DNA of 64,000 nt from Caulobacter sp. 17J80-11 (GTDB taxonomy: Bacteria > Pseudomonadota > Alphaproteobacteria > Caulobacterales > Caulobacteraceae). This document shows, in pieces, positions 37,901 to 46,800 of the stretch. Made by a program: the position numbers and the translations under genes. Within the stretch, counting starts at the first letter, position 1, and the number at the start of each line of letters is the position of its first letter. The DNA lies in assembly GCF_014349105.1 (NCBI RefSeq), contig NZ_JACSJI010000006.1, positions 1 through 64,000 of the forward strand, in the 5' to 3' direction. The notes under the pieces were generated by a model that saw only the letters and a list, made by a program, of their open reading frames with translations, was not told the DNA's origin and made no database searches.

Positions 37901-37978
37901 TCGGACGGGGCGACCCTGACCCTGGCCCATGTGCAGGCGACCAGCCTGTCGCAGACCGGGGCGTGGGGCTGGGGGTGA
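31901..37978 (+). CDS. RTX2: giant type I-secreted protein, two solenoids plus RTX repeats
   Basis: A 2025-residue protein from ATG 31901, which has GGGGGCGAG just upstream; the GTG at 31862 is in the conserved leader and was rejected. Order: solenoid 1 (about 1-263), RTX, terminal-like module (about 425-497, VYGYAAYLELRQVGADTLVV), solenoid 2 (about 514-797), RTX, then three more terminal-like modules separated by RTX and a Pro-rich linker (the last two near 1000-1070 and 1150-1235), then about eight RTX units with DTASY/DTATY starts and the WGWG end. It belongs with RTX4 and RTX5 in carrying the NTAGG...LTGQQNTGG unit just before the terminal cassette. Secreted by type I export by inference. 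Confidence 0.88.
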   Translation: MAARVITEDTWIRVDETVLIEEAVGYQLAGGAPPSPSFHNAGAISVVSANFGVVGFSNSYSGTFNASQFVNEETGSFLVVATAADATAWGFDAASASADFRNAGWFEVRSAGDATGVETWDSTFDFANSGVISVSAAEYATGAFLANGGTCDNAGLIYVRGQSGAVGVMLRGHAYGFSNSGTIVAESGPEGDPSVAVFLDPFQEHEYVLTNSGLIAGDIAILSGSEISPDPQAVELVDNSGEIYGAIFLDSGDDVLVNRGEITGLIDLGTGDDVYDGTLGSHDGMIFAGQGADRLTGGAQGEIFYGEDGDDAINAGGGDDFVDGGRGSDILDGGAGFDILSYMEATTAVVLDLAAGTADGPGHDTIRNFERVIGTAYDDRLTGSAKADVLEGGYGDDVISGGGGGDTLLGDVGNDVITGGAGDDRFVFSLGDGQDTVTDFQAGGAEDRLDVYGYAAYLELRQVGADTLVVLSASDSILLNNVQASALTAADFWFNVEPLASAAPPPAPVGQQRVENDFVVDAGEVMHVVVPSGSGFVLTEPKLFFSHAALFNLGTIRVERGGGPTAGSAPVIGFSFSNGAFAWSVIDNRSGSVIEVTSRSDAGAIGVYSPSWSGDVYNAGAFTAASLAGYARGVATWSPEFFDFVNTGQFHVAGATFATGVEMHNGGNFWNVGEMVVAGGAGTVAAPETSYNDSSAVGVLLRGDYTFDNSGTLRVTDTSAGLNSIGLSYSNASGTKVFFNSGLIEADYAIRQDEWTSNEAAATELVYNSGELRGRVDLGVGGDELHNTGLITGRVDLGAGDDLYDGVGGTQLGGVYGGAGDDVLTGGSGADVFDGGMGADILVGGAGADTLTGGSGADVFRFATGSGADVITDFSVAEDRIQTDLSYTLSQQGADTLVSFAGGGSVVLRNVTASSLGGANFTAVPASTAPTPHPEVGITGTSGADSLAGTSLADTMRGLDGADFLQGGGGYDFLEGGAGNDILVGGAGNDTLFGGSGADIFVYAADYSDDTILDFNPASGDRLQLVGAQSFTAYQDGADVKVVPYFPGIPATIILKNVNLAQVQAGISIVASGPSAPPATVPGPPAGLPRPDEPTVPAADAPQAAPIVGGAGADTLTGGAGRDLISGGAGNDTLVGGAGVDRLWGGAGADVFVFRPGDSVAAYQYGALADIIYDFSAAEGDVIQLEGVAFGGVNQYGDDVLVQFYAAPSDQGGEILIRNATVEEVRAALYYTPAPARPTGPLAIGGGGGGDLLTGSEARDLMQGFAGDDTLRGLGGDDELQGGAGDDVLMGGAGDDRLDGGVGFDAASYADAASGVTVSLGVTGPQATGGAGRDTLVGIEDLVGSAFADVLTGDAGNNILAGGAGDDVLDGSGGDDLFDGGTGVDTVTYASAGAGVAADLTRAEGGDAFVSVENLTGSAFADTLRGDAGANVLSGGAGDDVLEGGDGADRLDGGAGIDTASYAGATGGVRVNLGVIGAQATIGAGSDTLISIENVTGSAFADTLRGNSGANVLIGGAGDDVIEGGSGADRLEGGAGVDTATYVNTAGGLGVTVDLRLTGQQNTGGAGMDVLLGFENLTGSRYDDRLTGDAGANVLVGAGGADVLWGGAGNDVLDGGAGTDTAVYSDAVSGVTVNLNALGSAQNTGGAGTDTLLSIENVIGSAFNDNLRGNATSNVLDGGDGNDVLDGGGGHDKLYGGAGIDTATYANSAAAVTVRLTTTNAQVTGGAGSDTLVGIENLTGSRYDDRLTGDDGANVLTGGSGDDLLDGGAGDDTLDGSLNFDTATYAGASGGVTVNLTLSGAQNTGGAGVDTLISIENVTGSAFNDSLRGNTGANTLIGGAGDDILEGGGGEDRLDGGGGIDTASYAHSAAAVTINLNAGGTQPTGGAGTDTLVSIENVTGSAFADTLRGNAVANVLDGGAGADVLLGGGGNDVLVGGAGNDVMTGGTGDDLFVFGPGFGQDRIDDFAAGGTEDRLDFSAYTGTGVTWTLTQVGDDAVFSFSDGATLTLAHVQATSLSQTGAWGWG
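36745..37978 (+). repeat. RTX C-terminal four-unit cassette, copy 2
   Basis: Units A-B-C-D and terminal domain as in copy 1, ending TGGGGCTGGGGGTGA, the same synonymous spelling of WGWG-stop as RTX1, RTX3 and RTX4. Confidence 0.85.
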
Positions 37979-37983
37979 GAGCG

Positions 37984-38006
37984 GCGGCGTGAGCGTAGGA
38001 CGCCGC
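37984..38006. terminator. Hairpin just after RTX2
   Basis: GCGGCGT (37984-37990) pairs with ACGCCGC (38000-38006), a perfect 7-bp stem with a 9-nt loop, starting 6 nt after the RTX2 stop. No T-run follows, so it is a terminator candidate only by position. Confidence 0.4.
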
Positions 38007-38010
38007 GATC

Positions 38011-38086
38011 ATGGCGGGAACATCTCCAGCACTCGGACGGTGTCGAAACGCTGCAGGGGTAGGACGCGGCGCAAGGGCTCCAGGTA
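38011..38086 (-). pseudogene. Remnant of the array methyltransferase gene
   Basis: This 75-bp stretch aligns with 29261-29352, inside the intact methyltransferase, with small indels. Shared runs include GGAACATCTCCAGCAC, CGGTGTCGAA, CGCTGCAGG, GGTAGGAC and GGCTCCAGGTA. On the - strand it would encode LQRFDTVRVLEMFP against LQRFDTARVLEMFP in the intact gene. No reading frame of useful length survives. It sits in the same place relative to RTX2 as the intact gene does to RTX1. Confidence 0.82.
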
Positions 38087-38104
38087 AAAAAATCTTGCTT
38101 TTCG

Positions 38105-38140
38105 AAGCTTGGCTGTACGGGTAGCTTCGCGCCCTGATTG
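38105..38140 (+). promoter_or_regulatory. RTX-array promoter-like element, copy 3
   Basis: AAGCTTGGCTGTACGGG, then TAGCTT, ending CCCTGATTG; 29 of 36 positions equal copy 1. Here CGAAGCT (38103-38109) and AGCTTCG (38122-38128) form an inverted repeat around the spacer, suggesting a protein-binding site. It lies 176 nt before the RTX3 ATG. Confidence 0.6.
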
Positions 38141-38240
38141 TGCGGGGTCGGTTTGCACGGCTTTTGCCCCTGACACTGGCGCCGCTGGGGCTGAGCCGGC
38201 GCGGGGCGAGCCTCACCGCCAGTCTTGGCGAAGGTCTGCG

Positions 38241-38290
38241 GCGAGCTTGGCTGCAAGCCAGCGCGCCAAGTTTGGAATTTGAGTGGGGCG
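38241..38290 (+). promoter_or_regulatory. Possible second, diverged element copy before RTX3
   Basis: GCGAGCTTGGCTGCAAGC (38241-38258) resembles the left half of the element, and TTGAGTGGGGCG (38279-38290) equals the leader that follows it in copies 1 and 2. The middle has diverged. The RTX3 ribosome site GGAGGGG (38307-38313) comes after it. The rest of the 338-bp RTX2-RTX3 gap (38141-38240) shows nothing I can name. Confidence 0.35.
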
Positions 38291-38316
38291 TGGAGCCTCC
38301 ATAGTCGGAGGGGCAC

Positions 38317-41300
38317 ATGCCTAGCGTTATTCTCACCAGCAACCGCACCGTGGCCCAGGGCGAGACGCTCGCCATGACCGCGCCCAGCGGCGGCGTGCAA
38401 ATCAACGGCAATTTCGAGTTGGTCAACGCCGGCTTGATCACGCTGACCTGGAACGGCGGCGGACAGGCCGAAGCCGTGCGGTTGGGCTACGGGGTCGCCG
38501 GGAGCTTCGTGAACCAGGCCTCCGGCGTCTTGCGGGTGACGACATCCACGAGCGCGTGGAGCGCCACCGGCTTCTACGGAGCGATGGGGCAGGCGCAGGT
38601 CGCCAACGCCGGGCGCTGGGAAGTGACCTCCGGGGTGAGCGCCAACGGCGCGATCGGCTCGACGCTCGCCTTCACCAACTCCGGCGTCCTGCAGGTGACC
38701 GCGGAGGCTGAATCAGGCTCCGCCTTCGGCGTCAGGGCCAGCGACGGCGCGTTCAGCAACAGCGGAACCGTACGGATCAAGGCGGCCGCTGCGAACGCGA
38801 CGGCCGGCGGCGTCGAGTACTATACCGGCGATTTCACCAACACCGGGACCTTCGAAGTGACCGCCGTCGGGGACGCGCTGGGCGTGAGACTCAACGGCGC
38901 GTTCAGCAACAACGGCTTGATCGACGTATCTGGAGGAAGCGGCTCGATCGGCGTCCAGGTCAGGGGCGGCGCCTTCGAGAACCTCGCGGGCGGCACGATC
39001 CGCGTGACTGACCAGACGGTGGCCGTGGACAGCGCTGCCGTGTCCGTCCAGGCGGCCGGCGTGTTGACGAACCATGGCGTGATTGCGGGCGACTACGCCG
39101 TCAGGGTCGAGGACCTCGGCGGTTACGCCACCAGCCAGACCCTGATCAACACCGGCGAGATCCACGGCGCCGTCGCGCTGGGCCTGGGCGACGACGTGGT
39201 CACCACCTCCGGCCTGATCGACGGCATGGTCGACCTGGGCGGGGGGAACGACGTCTTCAACGGGGTGAGCGGGGTCCAGACCGGGCCGGTCCTCGGCGGG
39301 CTGGGCGACGACCAGCTCACCGGCGGGCTCGGCGCCGACCGTCTGTTCGGTGAGATGGGCGCGGACCTCATCGACGGCGGCGAGGGCGACGACGTGATCG
39401 ACGGCGGTCGCGGCGACGACACGCTGGATGGCGGCGACGGGTTCGACACCCTCAGCTTCGCGACCTCGACCCTGGGGGTCGAGGTCGACCTGGCGACGGG
39501 TACGGCCGTGTCGGTCGGGGTGGATTCCGTCGCCGGCTTCGAACGGGTGGCGGGCAGCGCTTTCGCGGATCACATGATCGGCGCGGCCGGCGACGACGTG
39601 CTCGAGGGACGTGGCGGCGATGACCTGCTGGTCGGCGGCGGCGGCGACGACACGTTGAGCGGCGGCGCGGGCGAGGACACGCTCCAGGGCGGCGCCGGCG
39701 ACGACCGCTTCGTGTTCGCCAGCGGGGGCGGCCATGACGTCGTGCTCGACTTCGCGGCGGGCGGGCCGGAGGACGCCCTGCAGGTCTACGGCTACGCCGC
39801 GTATCAGAGCCTTGTGCAGGAAGGCGCCGACGTTCGTGTGCTGTTCTCGGCGACCGACTCCGTCCTGCTCAAGAATGTGCAGGCCGCAGCCCTGACCGCC
39901 GCGGACTTCGTGTTCGATCCTGGCGCGCCGCCGGCGTCTGAGGCGTACCTGCCGCCGGTGCGGGAGGGCGCGCTGCGGCTCACAGAGACGCTCACCATCG
40001 TTGAGGGTGAACTCTTCCAGCTGTCGACCGCTGACAAGGCGATCCTTGTGGTCGAGGAGCGTGGCCCCGCGCCGTCGGTGTACGTGGAGGGGACGCTCGA
40101 TGTGACCTCCGCGGCGTCAGGCCCCGTATACGCGTTGAGCTTCGAAAGCGGCCTCTTCGGCAACAGCGTGGTCTCGATCGCGGCTGGCGGCGTCCTGCGG
40201 CTGACGTCCACCGGGGCGGGAGCCATGGCCTACGGCCTGTATGGCGGCTGGATGCCGGGCATCCACAACGCCGGCTTGTTCGAGGTGACATCGGCCGGGA
40301 GCGCCTACGGAATTTTCAGCTCGGATCCCGACGGGGTCTTCACGAACGAAGGCACGTTGCGGGTCGAGGCTGGCGACAAGGCGTTCGGCGCCCTGCTCTA
40401 CAACGGCGAGACCTTCTCCAATTCGGGGCTGATCGAGGTCTTCGGGGCCAAGGGCGCGGTGGGCCTGGAGATGGGCGGGATCCATCCGGTCTTCACCAAC
40501 ACCGGCACGATCACCGTGTCCGACGCGACCGCCGCGCTGGACAGCGTGGCCATGCAATTCAACAACAGTTACTACCCCACGACGCTCACGAACCAGGGCC
40601 TGCTTGAAGGCGACTACGCCTTCCGTTCCACCGTGGGCAGCCAGGCGGTGACGCTGAACAACCTCGGCACGCTGAAGGGCGTGGTCGAGCTGGGCGTCTC
40701 CGCCGACCGGCTGAACAACTCCGGCGGGATCACGGGGGCCGTCTACCTCGGCGGCGGTGACGACGTGTTCGACGGCGCCGGCGGGATCCAGAGCGCCGTA
40801 TATGGCGGCCAGGGCGCTGACACCATCACCGGCGGCGCCGGCGACGAGCGGCTGTTCGGCGACCAGGGCGCCGACCGGCTGAACGGCGGCGCCGGCGCGG
40901 ACCGCCTGGACGGCGGCGACGACGCGGACGTCCTGTCGGGCGGGGCCGGAAACGACCGGCTGATCGGCGGCAAGGGCGACGACATTCTGACCGGCGGCGC
41001 GGGCGCGGACGCGTTCGTCGCCGGAACGGCCGGCGGCCACGACACGATTGAAGACTTCACCGTCGGGGTCGACCGCATCGATCTGTGGGCCTTCGGCGCA
41101 TACCAGAGCGTCGTGCAGCAGGGCGCGGACACCCTGGTGGCCTTCCGCGACGGGACGACGCTGCTGCTGAAGAACGTCGACGCCGGTTCCCTGACCGCGG
41201 AAAGCTTCACCGGCTTCGTCGGTTCCGCGGCTCCGGAGCCGTACAACGTGATCGTCGGGGGCGCTGACGGCGAGTACCTCCAGGGCACGGGCGCCGACGA

Positions 41301-43836
41301 CCGGATCGAGGGGCTGGACGGCGACGACATTCTCTGGGACGGCGAGGGCAACGACGTGGTGCTGGGCGGCGCCGGCGACGACATCCTGTACGCCAGCTCG
41401 GGCAACGACGACCTGGTCGGCGGCGCCGGCTTCGACCGGGCGAGTTTCGCCGGCCGCAGCGTCGCGGTCACGGTCGATCTCGCGAACCAAGGCTGGCAGG
41501 ACTCGGGCGCAGGTTTCGTTCGCCTGAACGGCGTCGAAGCGGTCGAGGGCGCCTGGTCCTACGCCAACACGCTGTACGGCGACGCCGGCGCAAACGCGCT
41601 GACGGGCGGTTCGGCCGCGGATCATCTCTATGGGCGGGCCGGCGACGACACCCTCATTGGCGGCTACGGCGACGACGTGCTCGACGGCGGCGACGGAAAC
41701 GACGTCCTGGACGATGGGGACGGGACCAACCAGCTCAGCGGCGGCGCCGGCGACGACACGATCAGGGTCGGAACCTCGAGCGGGGCGGTCGACGGCGGCG
41801 CCGGCGACGATCTGTTGCAGATCACCGCGCACTGGTCGGCAGGCGCCATGTTGTTCTCCGCCGGCCAAGTCACGCAGGGCGCCTCACGCACGCTGACGTT
41901 CACCGGGGTCGAGCGGTTCGACGTGTTCGGCTCGACTCTCAACGACGTGCTCGCCGGGGGCGCCGGCGCCGACAAGCTCCGGGGACAGAATGGCGACGAC
42001 GCCATCTCCGGCGGCGGCGGCGACGACTGGCTGGACGGCGGCTTCGGCAACGACGTGCTCGACGGCGGCGACGGGGTGGACACCGCCTCGTACGGGGACG
42101 TGTGGTCGGGCGGCGTGACGGTGAACCTGAGCGTCGAGGGCGCGCAGAACACCGGGGCCGGCGGCGTCGATGTCCTGATCTCGATCGAGAACCTGAGCGG
42201 CAGCTACGACGCGGACACCCTGACCGGCGACGCGGGCGCCAACCGTCTCCAGGGCCTGGGCGGCGCCGACGTGCTCGTCGGGGGCGGCGGCGACGACCTG
42301 CTCGAGGGCGGGAGCGGCGACGACCGGCTCGACGGCGGCGCCGGCTCGGACACTGCGTCCTACGTCGAGGCGGAGTCCGGCGTCGTCGTCGACCTGCGCA
42401 CTACGCGCGCCCAGAACACCGGCGGCGCCGGGATCGACACCCTGGCGTCGATCGAGAACCTGATCGGCTCGGCCTACGCCGACCGGCTGCAGGGGACCGG
42501 CGCAGCCAACATCCTGGCGGGCGGCGACGGCGACGACGTGCTGCTGGGCGCCAGCGGCGCCGACATCCTGATCGGCGGGGCCGGCGACGACGACCTGCAG
42601 GGCGGCGTCAACGTCGACACCGCGTCCTACGCCGACGCCGCTGCGGGCGTGACCGTGAACCTGAACGCCATGGGCCAGGTGCAGGACACCGGCGGCGCGG
42701 GCCGCGACACCCTGTCTTCGATCGAGAACCTCGTCGGCTCGGCCTTCAGCGACAGCCTGCGCGGCAACGCTGGGAGCAACTTGATCGAGGGCGGCGACGG
42801 CGACGACGTGATCGAGGGCGGCGGCGGCCACGACAAGCTCTACGGCGGCGCGGGCGTCGACACTGCGTCCTACGCCAACTCCACCGCGGCGGTCACCGTG
42901 CGGCTGGCCAAGACTGACGCCCAGGTCACCGGCGGGGCCGGGTCGGACACCCTGAACGGCTTCGAGAACGTCGCCGGCTCGCGCTACGGCGACCGGCTCA
43001 GCGGCGACGACGGAAACAACGTGCTCACCGGCCTGGGCGGCGACGACCTGCTGGACGGCGGGGCCGGGAACGACGTGCTGGACGGCGGGCTGAACTTCGA
43101 CACGGCGACTTATGCGGGCGCGAGCGCCGGGGTGACGGTCAACCTGACCGTCTCAGGCGCGCAGAACACGGGTGGGGCCGGGATCGACACCCTGATCTCG
43201 ATCGAGAACGTCACCGGCTCGGCCTTCAACGACCACCTGCGCGGCAACACCGGGGCCAACACCCTGATCGGCGGCGCCGGCGACGACGTGCTGGAGGGCG
43301 GCGGCGGCGAGGACCGGCTGGACGGCGGCACGGGGAACGACACCGCCTCCTACGCCAACTCGGCCGCGGCGGTGACGATCAACCTCAACGCCGGTGGGAC
43401 CCAGGCCACGGGCGGGGCGGGCACCGACACCCTGATCTCGATCGAGAACGTCACCGGCTCGCGCTTCGCCGACACCCTGCGCGGCAACGCCGTGGCCAAC
43501 GTTCTGGACGGCGGGGCGGGCGCGGACGTGCTGATCGGCGGCGGCGGGAACGATATCCTGGTCGGCGGCGCCGGCAACGACGTCATGACCGGCGGGACCG
43601 GCGACGACCTGTTCGTGTTCGGCACTGGCTTCGGCCAGGACCGGATCGACGACTTCGTCGCCGGCGGGACCGAGGATCGGCTCGACTTCTCGGCCTACAC
43701 CGGCACGGACGTGACCTGGACTCTGACCCAGGTGGGCGAGGACGCGGTCTTCAGCTTCTCGGACGGCTCGACCCTGACGCTGGCGCACGTGCAGGCCGCG
43801 AGCCTGTCGCAGACCGACGCGTGGGGCTGGGGGTGA
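38317..43836 (+). CDS. RTX3: giant type I-secreted protein, two solenoids plus RTX repeats
   Basis: A 1839-residue protein; GGAGGGG lies 3 nt before ATG 38317. Order: solenoid 1 (about 1-300, with TNSGVLQVTAEAESGSAFGV-type strands), RTX, terminal-like module (about 465-535), solenoid 2 (about 552-808), RTX, a second module (about 900-965, WAFGAYQSVVQQGADTLVAF), then RTX units including a longer non-repeat insert near 1150-1200, and the terminal cassette ending QTDAWGWG. Its last 156 nt differ from those of RTX4 at only two positions. No signal peptide. Same expected export and location as RTX1. Confidence 0.88.
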   Translation: MPSVILTSNRTVAQGETLAMTAPSGGVQINGNFELVNAGLITLTWNGGGQAEAVRLGYGVAGSFVNQASGVLRVTTSTSAWSATGFYGAMGQAQVANAGRWEVTSGVSANGAIGSTLAFTNSGVLQVTAEAESGSAFGVRASDGAFSNSGTVRIKAAAANATAGGVEYYTGDFTNTGTFEVTAVGDALGVRLNGAFSNNGLIDVSGGSGSIGVQVRGGAFENLAGGTIRVTDQTVAVDSAAVSVQAAGVLTNHGVIAGDYAVRVEDLGGYATSQTLINTGEIHGAVALGLGDDVVTTSGLIDGMVDLGGGNDVFNGVSGVQTGPVLGGLGDDQLTGGLGADRLFGEMGADLIDGGEGDDVIDGGRGDDTLDGGDGFDTLSFATSTLGVEVDLATGTAVSVGVDSVAGFERVAGSAFADHMIGAAGDDVLEGRGGDDLLVGGGGDDTLSGGAGEDTLQGGAGDDRFVFASGGGHDVVLDFAAGGPEDALQVYGYAAYQSLVQEGADVRVLFSATDSVLLKNVQAAALTAADFVFDPGAPPASEAYLPPVREGALRLTETLTIVEGELFQLSTADKAILVVEERGPAPSVYVEGTLDVTSAASGPVYALSFESGLFGNSVVSIAAGGVLRLTSTGAGAMAYGLYGGWMPGIHNAGLFEVTSAGSAYGIFSSDPDGVFTNEGTLRVEAGDKAFGALLYNGETFSNSGLIEVFGAKGAVGLEMGGIHPVFTNTGTITVSDATAALDSVAMQFNNSYYPTTLTNQGLLEGDYAFRSTVGSQAVTLNNLGTLKGVVELGVSADRLNNSGGITGAVYLGGGDDVFDGAGGIQSAVYGGQGADTITGGAGDERLFGDQGADRLNGGAGADRLDGGDDADVLSGGAGNDRLIGGKGDDILTGGAGADAFVAGTAGGHDTIEDFTVGVDRIDLWAFGAYQSVVQQGADTLVAFRDGTTLLLKNVDAGSLTAESFTGFVGSAAPEPYNVIVGGADGEYLQGTGADDRIEGLDGDDILWDGEGNDVVLGGAGDDILYASSGNDDLVGGAGFDRASFAGRSVAVTVDLANQGWQDSGAGFVRLNGVEAVEGAWSYANTLYGDAGANALTGGSAADHLYGRAGDDTLIGGYGDDVLDGGDGNDVLDDGDGTNQLSGGAGDDTIRVGTSSGAVDGGAGDDLLQITAHWSAGAMLFSAGQVTQGASRTLTFTGVERFDVFGSTLNDVLAGGAGADKLRGQNGDDAISGGGGDDWLDGGFGNDVLDGGDGVDTASYGDVWSGGVTVNLSVEGAQNTGAGGVDVLISIENLSGSYDADTLTGDAGANRLQGLGGADVLVGGGGDDLLEGGSGDDRLDGGAGSDTASYVEAESGVVVDLRTTRAQNTGGAGIDTLASIENLIGSAYADRLQGTGAANILAGGDGDDVLLGASGADILIGGAGDDDLQGGVNVDTASYADAAAGVTVNLNAMGQVQDTGGAGRDTLSSIENLVGSAFSDSLRGNAGSNLIEGGDGDDVIEGGGGHDKLYGGAGVDTASYANSTAAVTVRLAKTDAQVTGGAGSDTLNGFENVAGSRYGDRLSGDDGNNVLTGLGGDDLLDGGAGNDVLDGGLNFDTATYAGASAGVTVNLTVSGAQNTGGAGIDTLISIENVTGSAFNDHLRGNTGANTLIGGAGDDVLEGGGGEDRLDGGTGNDTASYANSAAAVTINLNAGGTQATGGAGTDTLISIENVTGSRFADTLRGNAVANVLDGGAGADVLIGGGGNDILVGGAGNDVMTGGTGDDLFVFGTGFGQDRIDDFVAGGTEDRLDFSAYTGTDVTWTLTQVGEDAVFSFSDGSTLTLAHVQAASLSQTDAWGWG
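42615..43836 (+). repeat. RTX C-terminal four-unit cassette, copy 3
   Basis: Units A-B-C-D and terminal domain. Nucleotides 43681-43836 match 50587-50742 of RTX4 except at two sites, including synonymous positions. Confidence 0.85.
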
Positions 43837-43887
43837 GGCCGGCGGCGGGTTTGTAGCTTCAACTTAGTCAGCCGGAGGGGCGAGAGC

Positions 43888-46800
43888 ATGGCGTCGATTG
43901 CAGGATCCCAGGGCGACGGCCCGATCAACGGTACCGACGAGCCGGATCTGATCTACGGCTCCGCCGGCGACGACGTGGTCCGGGCCGGCGGCGGCAACGA
44001 CTGGATCGACGGCGGCGAGGGCGGCGACAGCGTTTACGGGGAGGCCGGGAACGACACCATCGTCGGCGGCGACGGCGCCGACCGGCTCGACGGCGGCGAT
44101 GGCGACGACCTCATCCTGAACCCGACCGGCGAAGTGGACGGCGGCGCCGGCGACGATGTCGCCCAGCTCGGTAATATCGGGGCCTACAACGTCTTCTGGG
44201 AGGACAGTTTCAACGCGGTGTCCCTCACCTACACCACTGGGGGGCCGGGGCAGTTCGCCCACTTCACCGGGATCGAGACGTTCCGCGGAGCGGACGGCCA
44301 CGATGAATTCTGGTTCAGCAGTCTACAGCTGAACTATTCGTTCACCGTTCACGCGGGTGGAGGCGACGATCTGATAAACGCCGACTCCAACCGCATCGTC
44401 GACGACTATTACGGCGACGACGGCGACGACATGTTCGATACGGGGGATGGCCGACGGGGAAACAACTACTACGGCGGAGCCGGGGACGATTACTTCTGGA
44501 TCAACGGCCAGACCGGTGACCACATCGAAGGCGGCGACGGCTTCGACACCCTCCGTTTCAACCTGACCGGGGCGCAGTTCGAAACGCCCGGCCCGCTCGA
44601 CTTCGATGCGGGCGAATTCCGCTGGCGGGCCCCCTATGACACGGCTCAGTTCCAGACGTTCAGCTTCGAGGGCATCGAGCGCTTCATCGTCATCGACTAC
44701 AGCGGGGCCGTTTACGGCACGCGCGGCGACGACGTCCTCATCCGCAACGGCGTCCAGGACATGTTCGGCGGGGATGGCGACGACGTCCTGGTCGGGCTCG
44801 AGACCGCCCTCTTCGGAGAGACCCCCAACAGCTTCTTCGGGGGCGACGGCGACGACGTGCTGGACGGCGGGCAGGGCGGCGACCGACTACACGGGGGCTC
44901 GGGCGACGATCTGCTGATCGGCGGCGCGGGCATGGACACGCTGGACGGCGGAGATGGGGTGGACACCGCAAGTTACGCGGACGCCGCTTCGTTCGTCATC
45001 GTGAGCCTGCAGGACGGAACCAGCCTCGACGGCGACCGGCTGAGCGGCGTGGAGAACCTGATCGGATCCCGCTTCAACGACGAACTGACGGGGGACGCCG
45101 GGGCGAACGTCCTGGCCGGCGGACTCGGGAACGACAGGTTGGACGGGGGCGCAGGCGTCGACACGGCCGACTACAGTTCGGCCGACGCCGGCGTGACGGT
45201 GAACTTGTTCTATCAGACCGAGCAGGACACCGGCGGGGCCGGTCGCGACATCCTCATCAACATCGAGAACCTGGTCGGATCGCGCTTCGCCGACGTGCTC
45301 AGCGCCGGGCCCCGGGGCGGCGTGATTCTCGGCGGCGAAGGCGCCGATCGCGTCAACGGCTGGGAAGGCGACGACGTGCTCGACGGCGGCGCCGGCGCAG
45401 ATGTGATCGAAGGCGCTTCTGGCGCCGATCGGGCGTGGGGCGGGGAGGGCGACGATCGGATCTCCGGCGGGCCGGGCGACGATCTGCTGGACGGCGGCGC
45501 CGGTGAAGACACGCTCGCCTACGACGGGGTGTTCTCCGGCGTGTCCGTCGACCTCCGGGTCCAGACCGCCCAGGACACGGGGGGCGGCGGGATCGACACC
45601 CTGACCGGCTTCGAAAACCTGATCGGATCGGTCTACAACGACACGCTCACCGGGGACGCCGGCGACAACGAGCTCGAAGGACGCGAAGGCAACGACGTCC
45701 TCGACGGCGGAGCGGGCCTCGACGTCGCCTCCTATGCGTCTGCGTCGACAGGCGTCACGGTCGACCTCGGCGCCGGCGCGACTCAGGCGCATGGGGGCAC
45801 GATCGGAACCGACGTCCTCGTTTCGATCGAGGGCGTCCGCGGTTCGGCCTATGCGGACCGGCTGACCGGCGACGCCGGCGACAACCTGCTGGAGGGCGGC
45901 GCCGGCGACGATACGCTGAACGGCGCCGCCGGCGCCGACACCGCCTCCTACCGCCATGCCACGCGCGGGGTGAAGGTGGACCTGTCGCTCTCCGGCGCCC
46001 AGGACACGGTCGGGGCCGGCGTGGACACGCTGCAGAACATCGAGAACCTGATCGGATCAGGCTACGTCGACGTTCTCCGGGGCGACGCGGGCGCCAACCA
46101 CATCATCGGCGGCGGTGCGGACGCCGGCGGCCTCAGCAACGGCGACGAGATTTACGGCGGGGGCGGAGACGACGTCATCGAAGGCGGCTCCATGGGGGGC
46201 TACCTCGACGGTGGCGACGGCGACGACCTGATCTTCGGTGGCGCGGACGCGGACAACATCCGGGGCGGCGCGGGCGCCGACGTCATGATCGGCGGCGCCG
46301 ACAGCGACATCTACTGGGTGGACGACGCCGACGACGTGGTGATCGAGACGGCAGGGTCGGGGCGCCCCGGAAGCGACGTCGACTGGGTGCACACGACGGT
46401 CGACTACACCCTATCCGCCTGGGTCGAGAATCTCGTGCTCGACAACAGCGTGGTCCATGGGACCGGCAACGCCGGGGCCAACGAGCTTCACGGCAACGAA
46501 AGCGACAACGTTCTTTCCGGCCTGGGCGGCGCGGACCGGCTCGAGGGGTTCGGCGGCGAAGACGCCCTCGACGGCGGCGAGGGGGACGATTGGCTGAGAG
46601 GATGGGACGGCGACGACGTCCTTGAAGGCGGCGCGGGGGACGACCTCCTGGACGGCTATCTCGGGCTGGACACGGCGTCGTACGCCGGAGCCGCCGCGGG
46701 AGTCATGGTCGACCTGAGCCTGACCCGGGCGCAGAACACGATCGGTGCGGGGAAGGACACCCTTGCGGACGTCGAAAATCTGACGGGTTCGGCGTACGCG

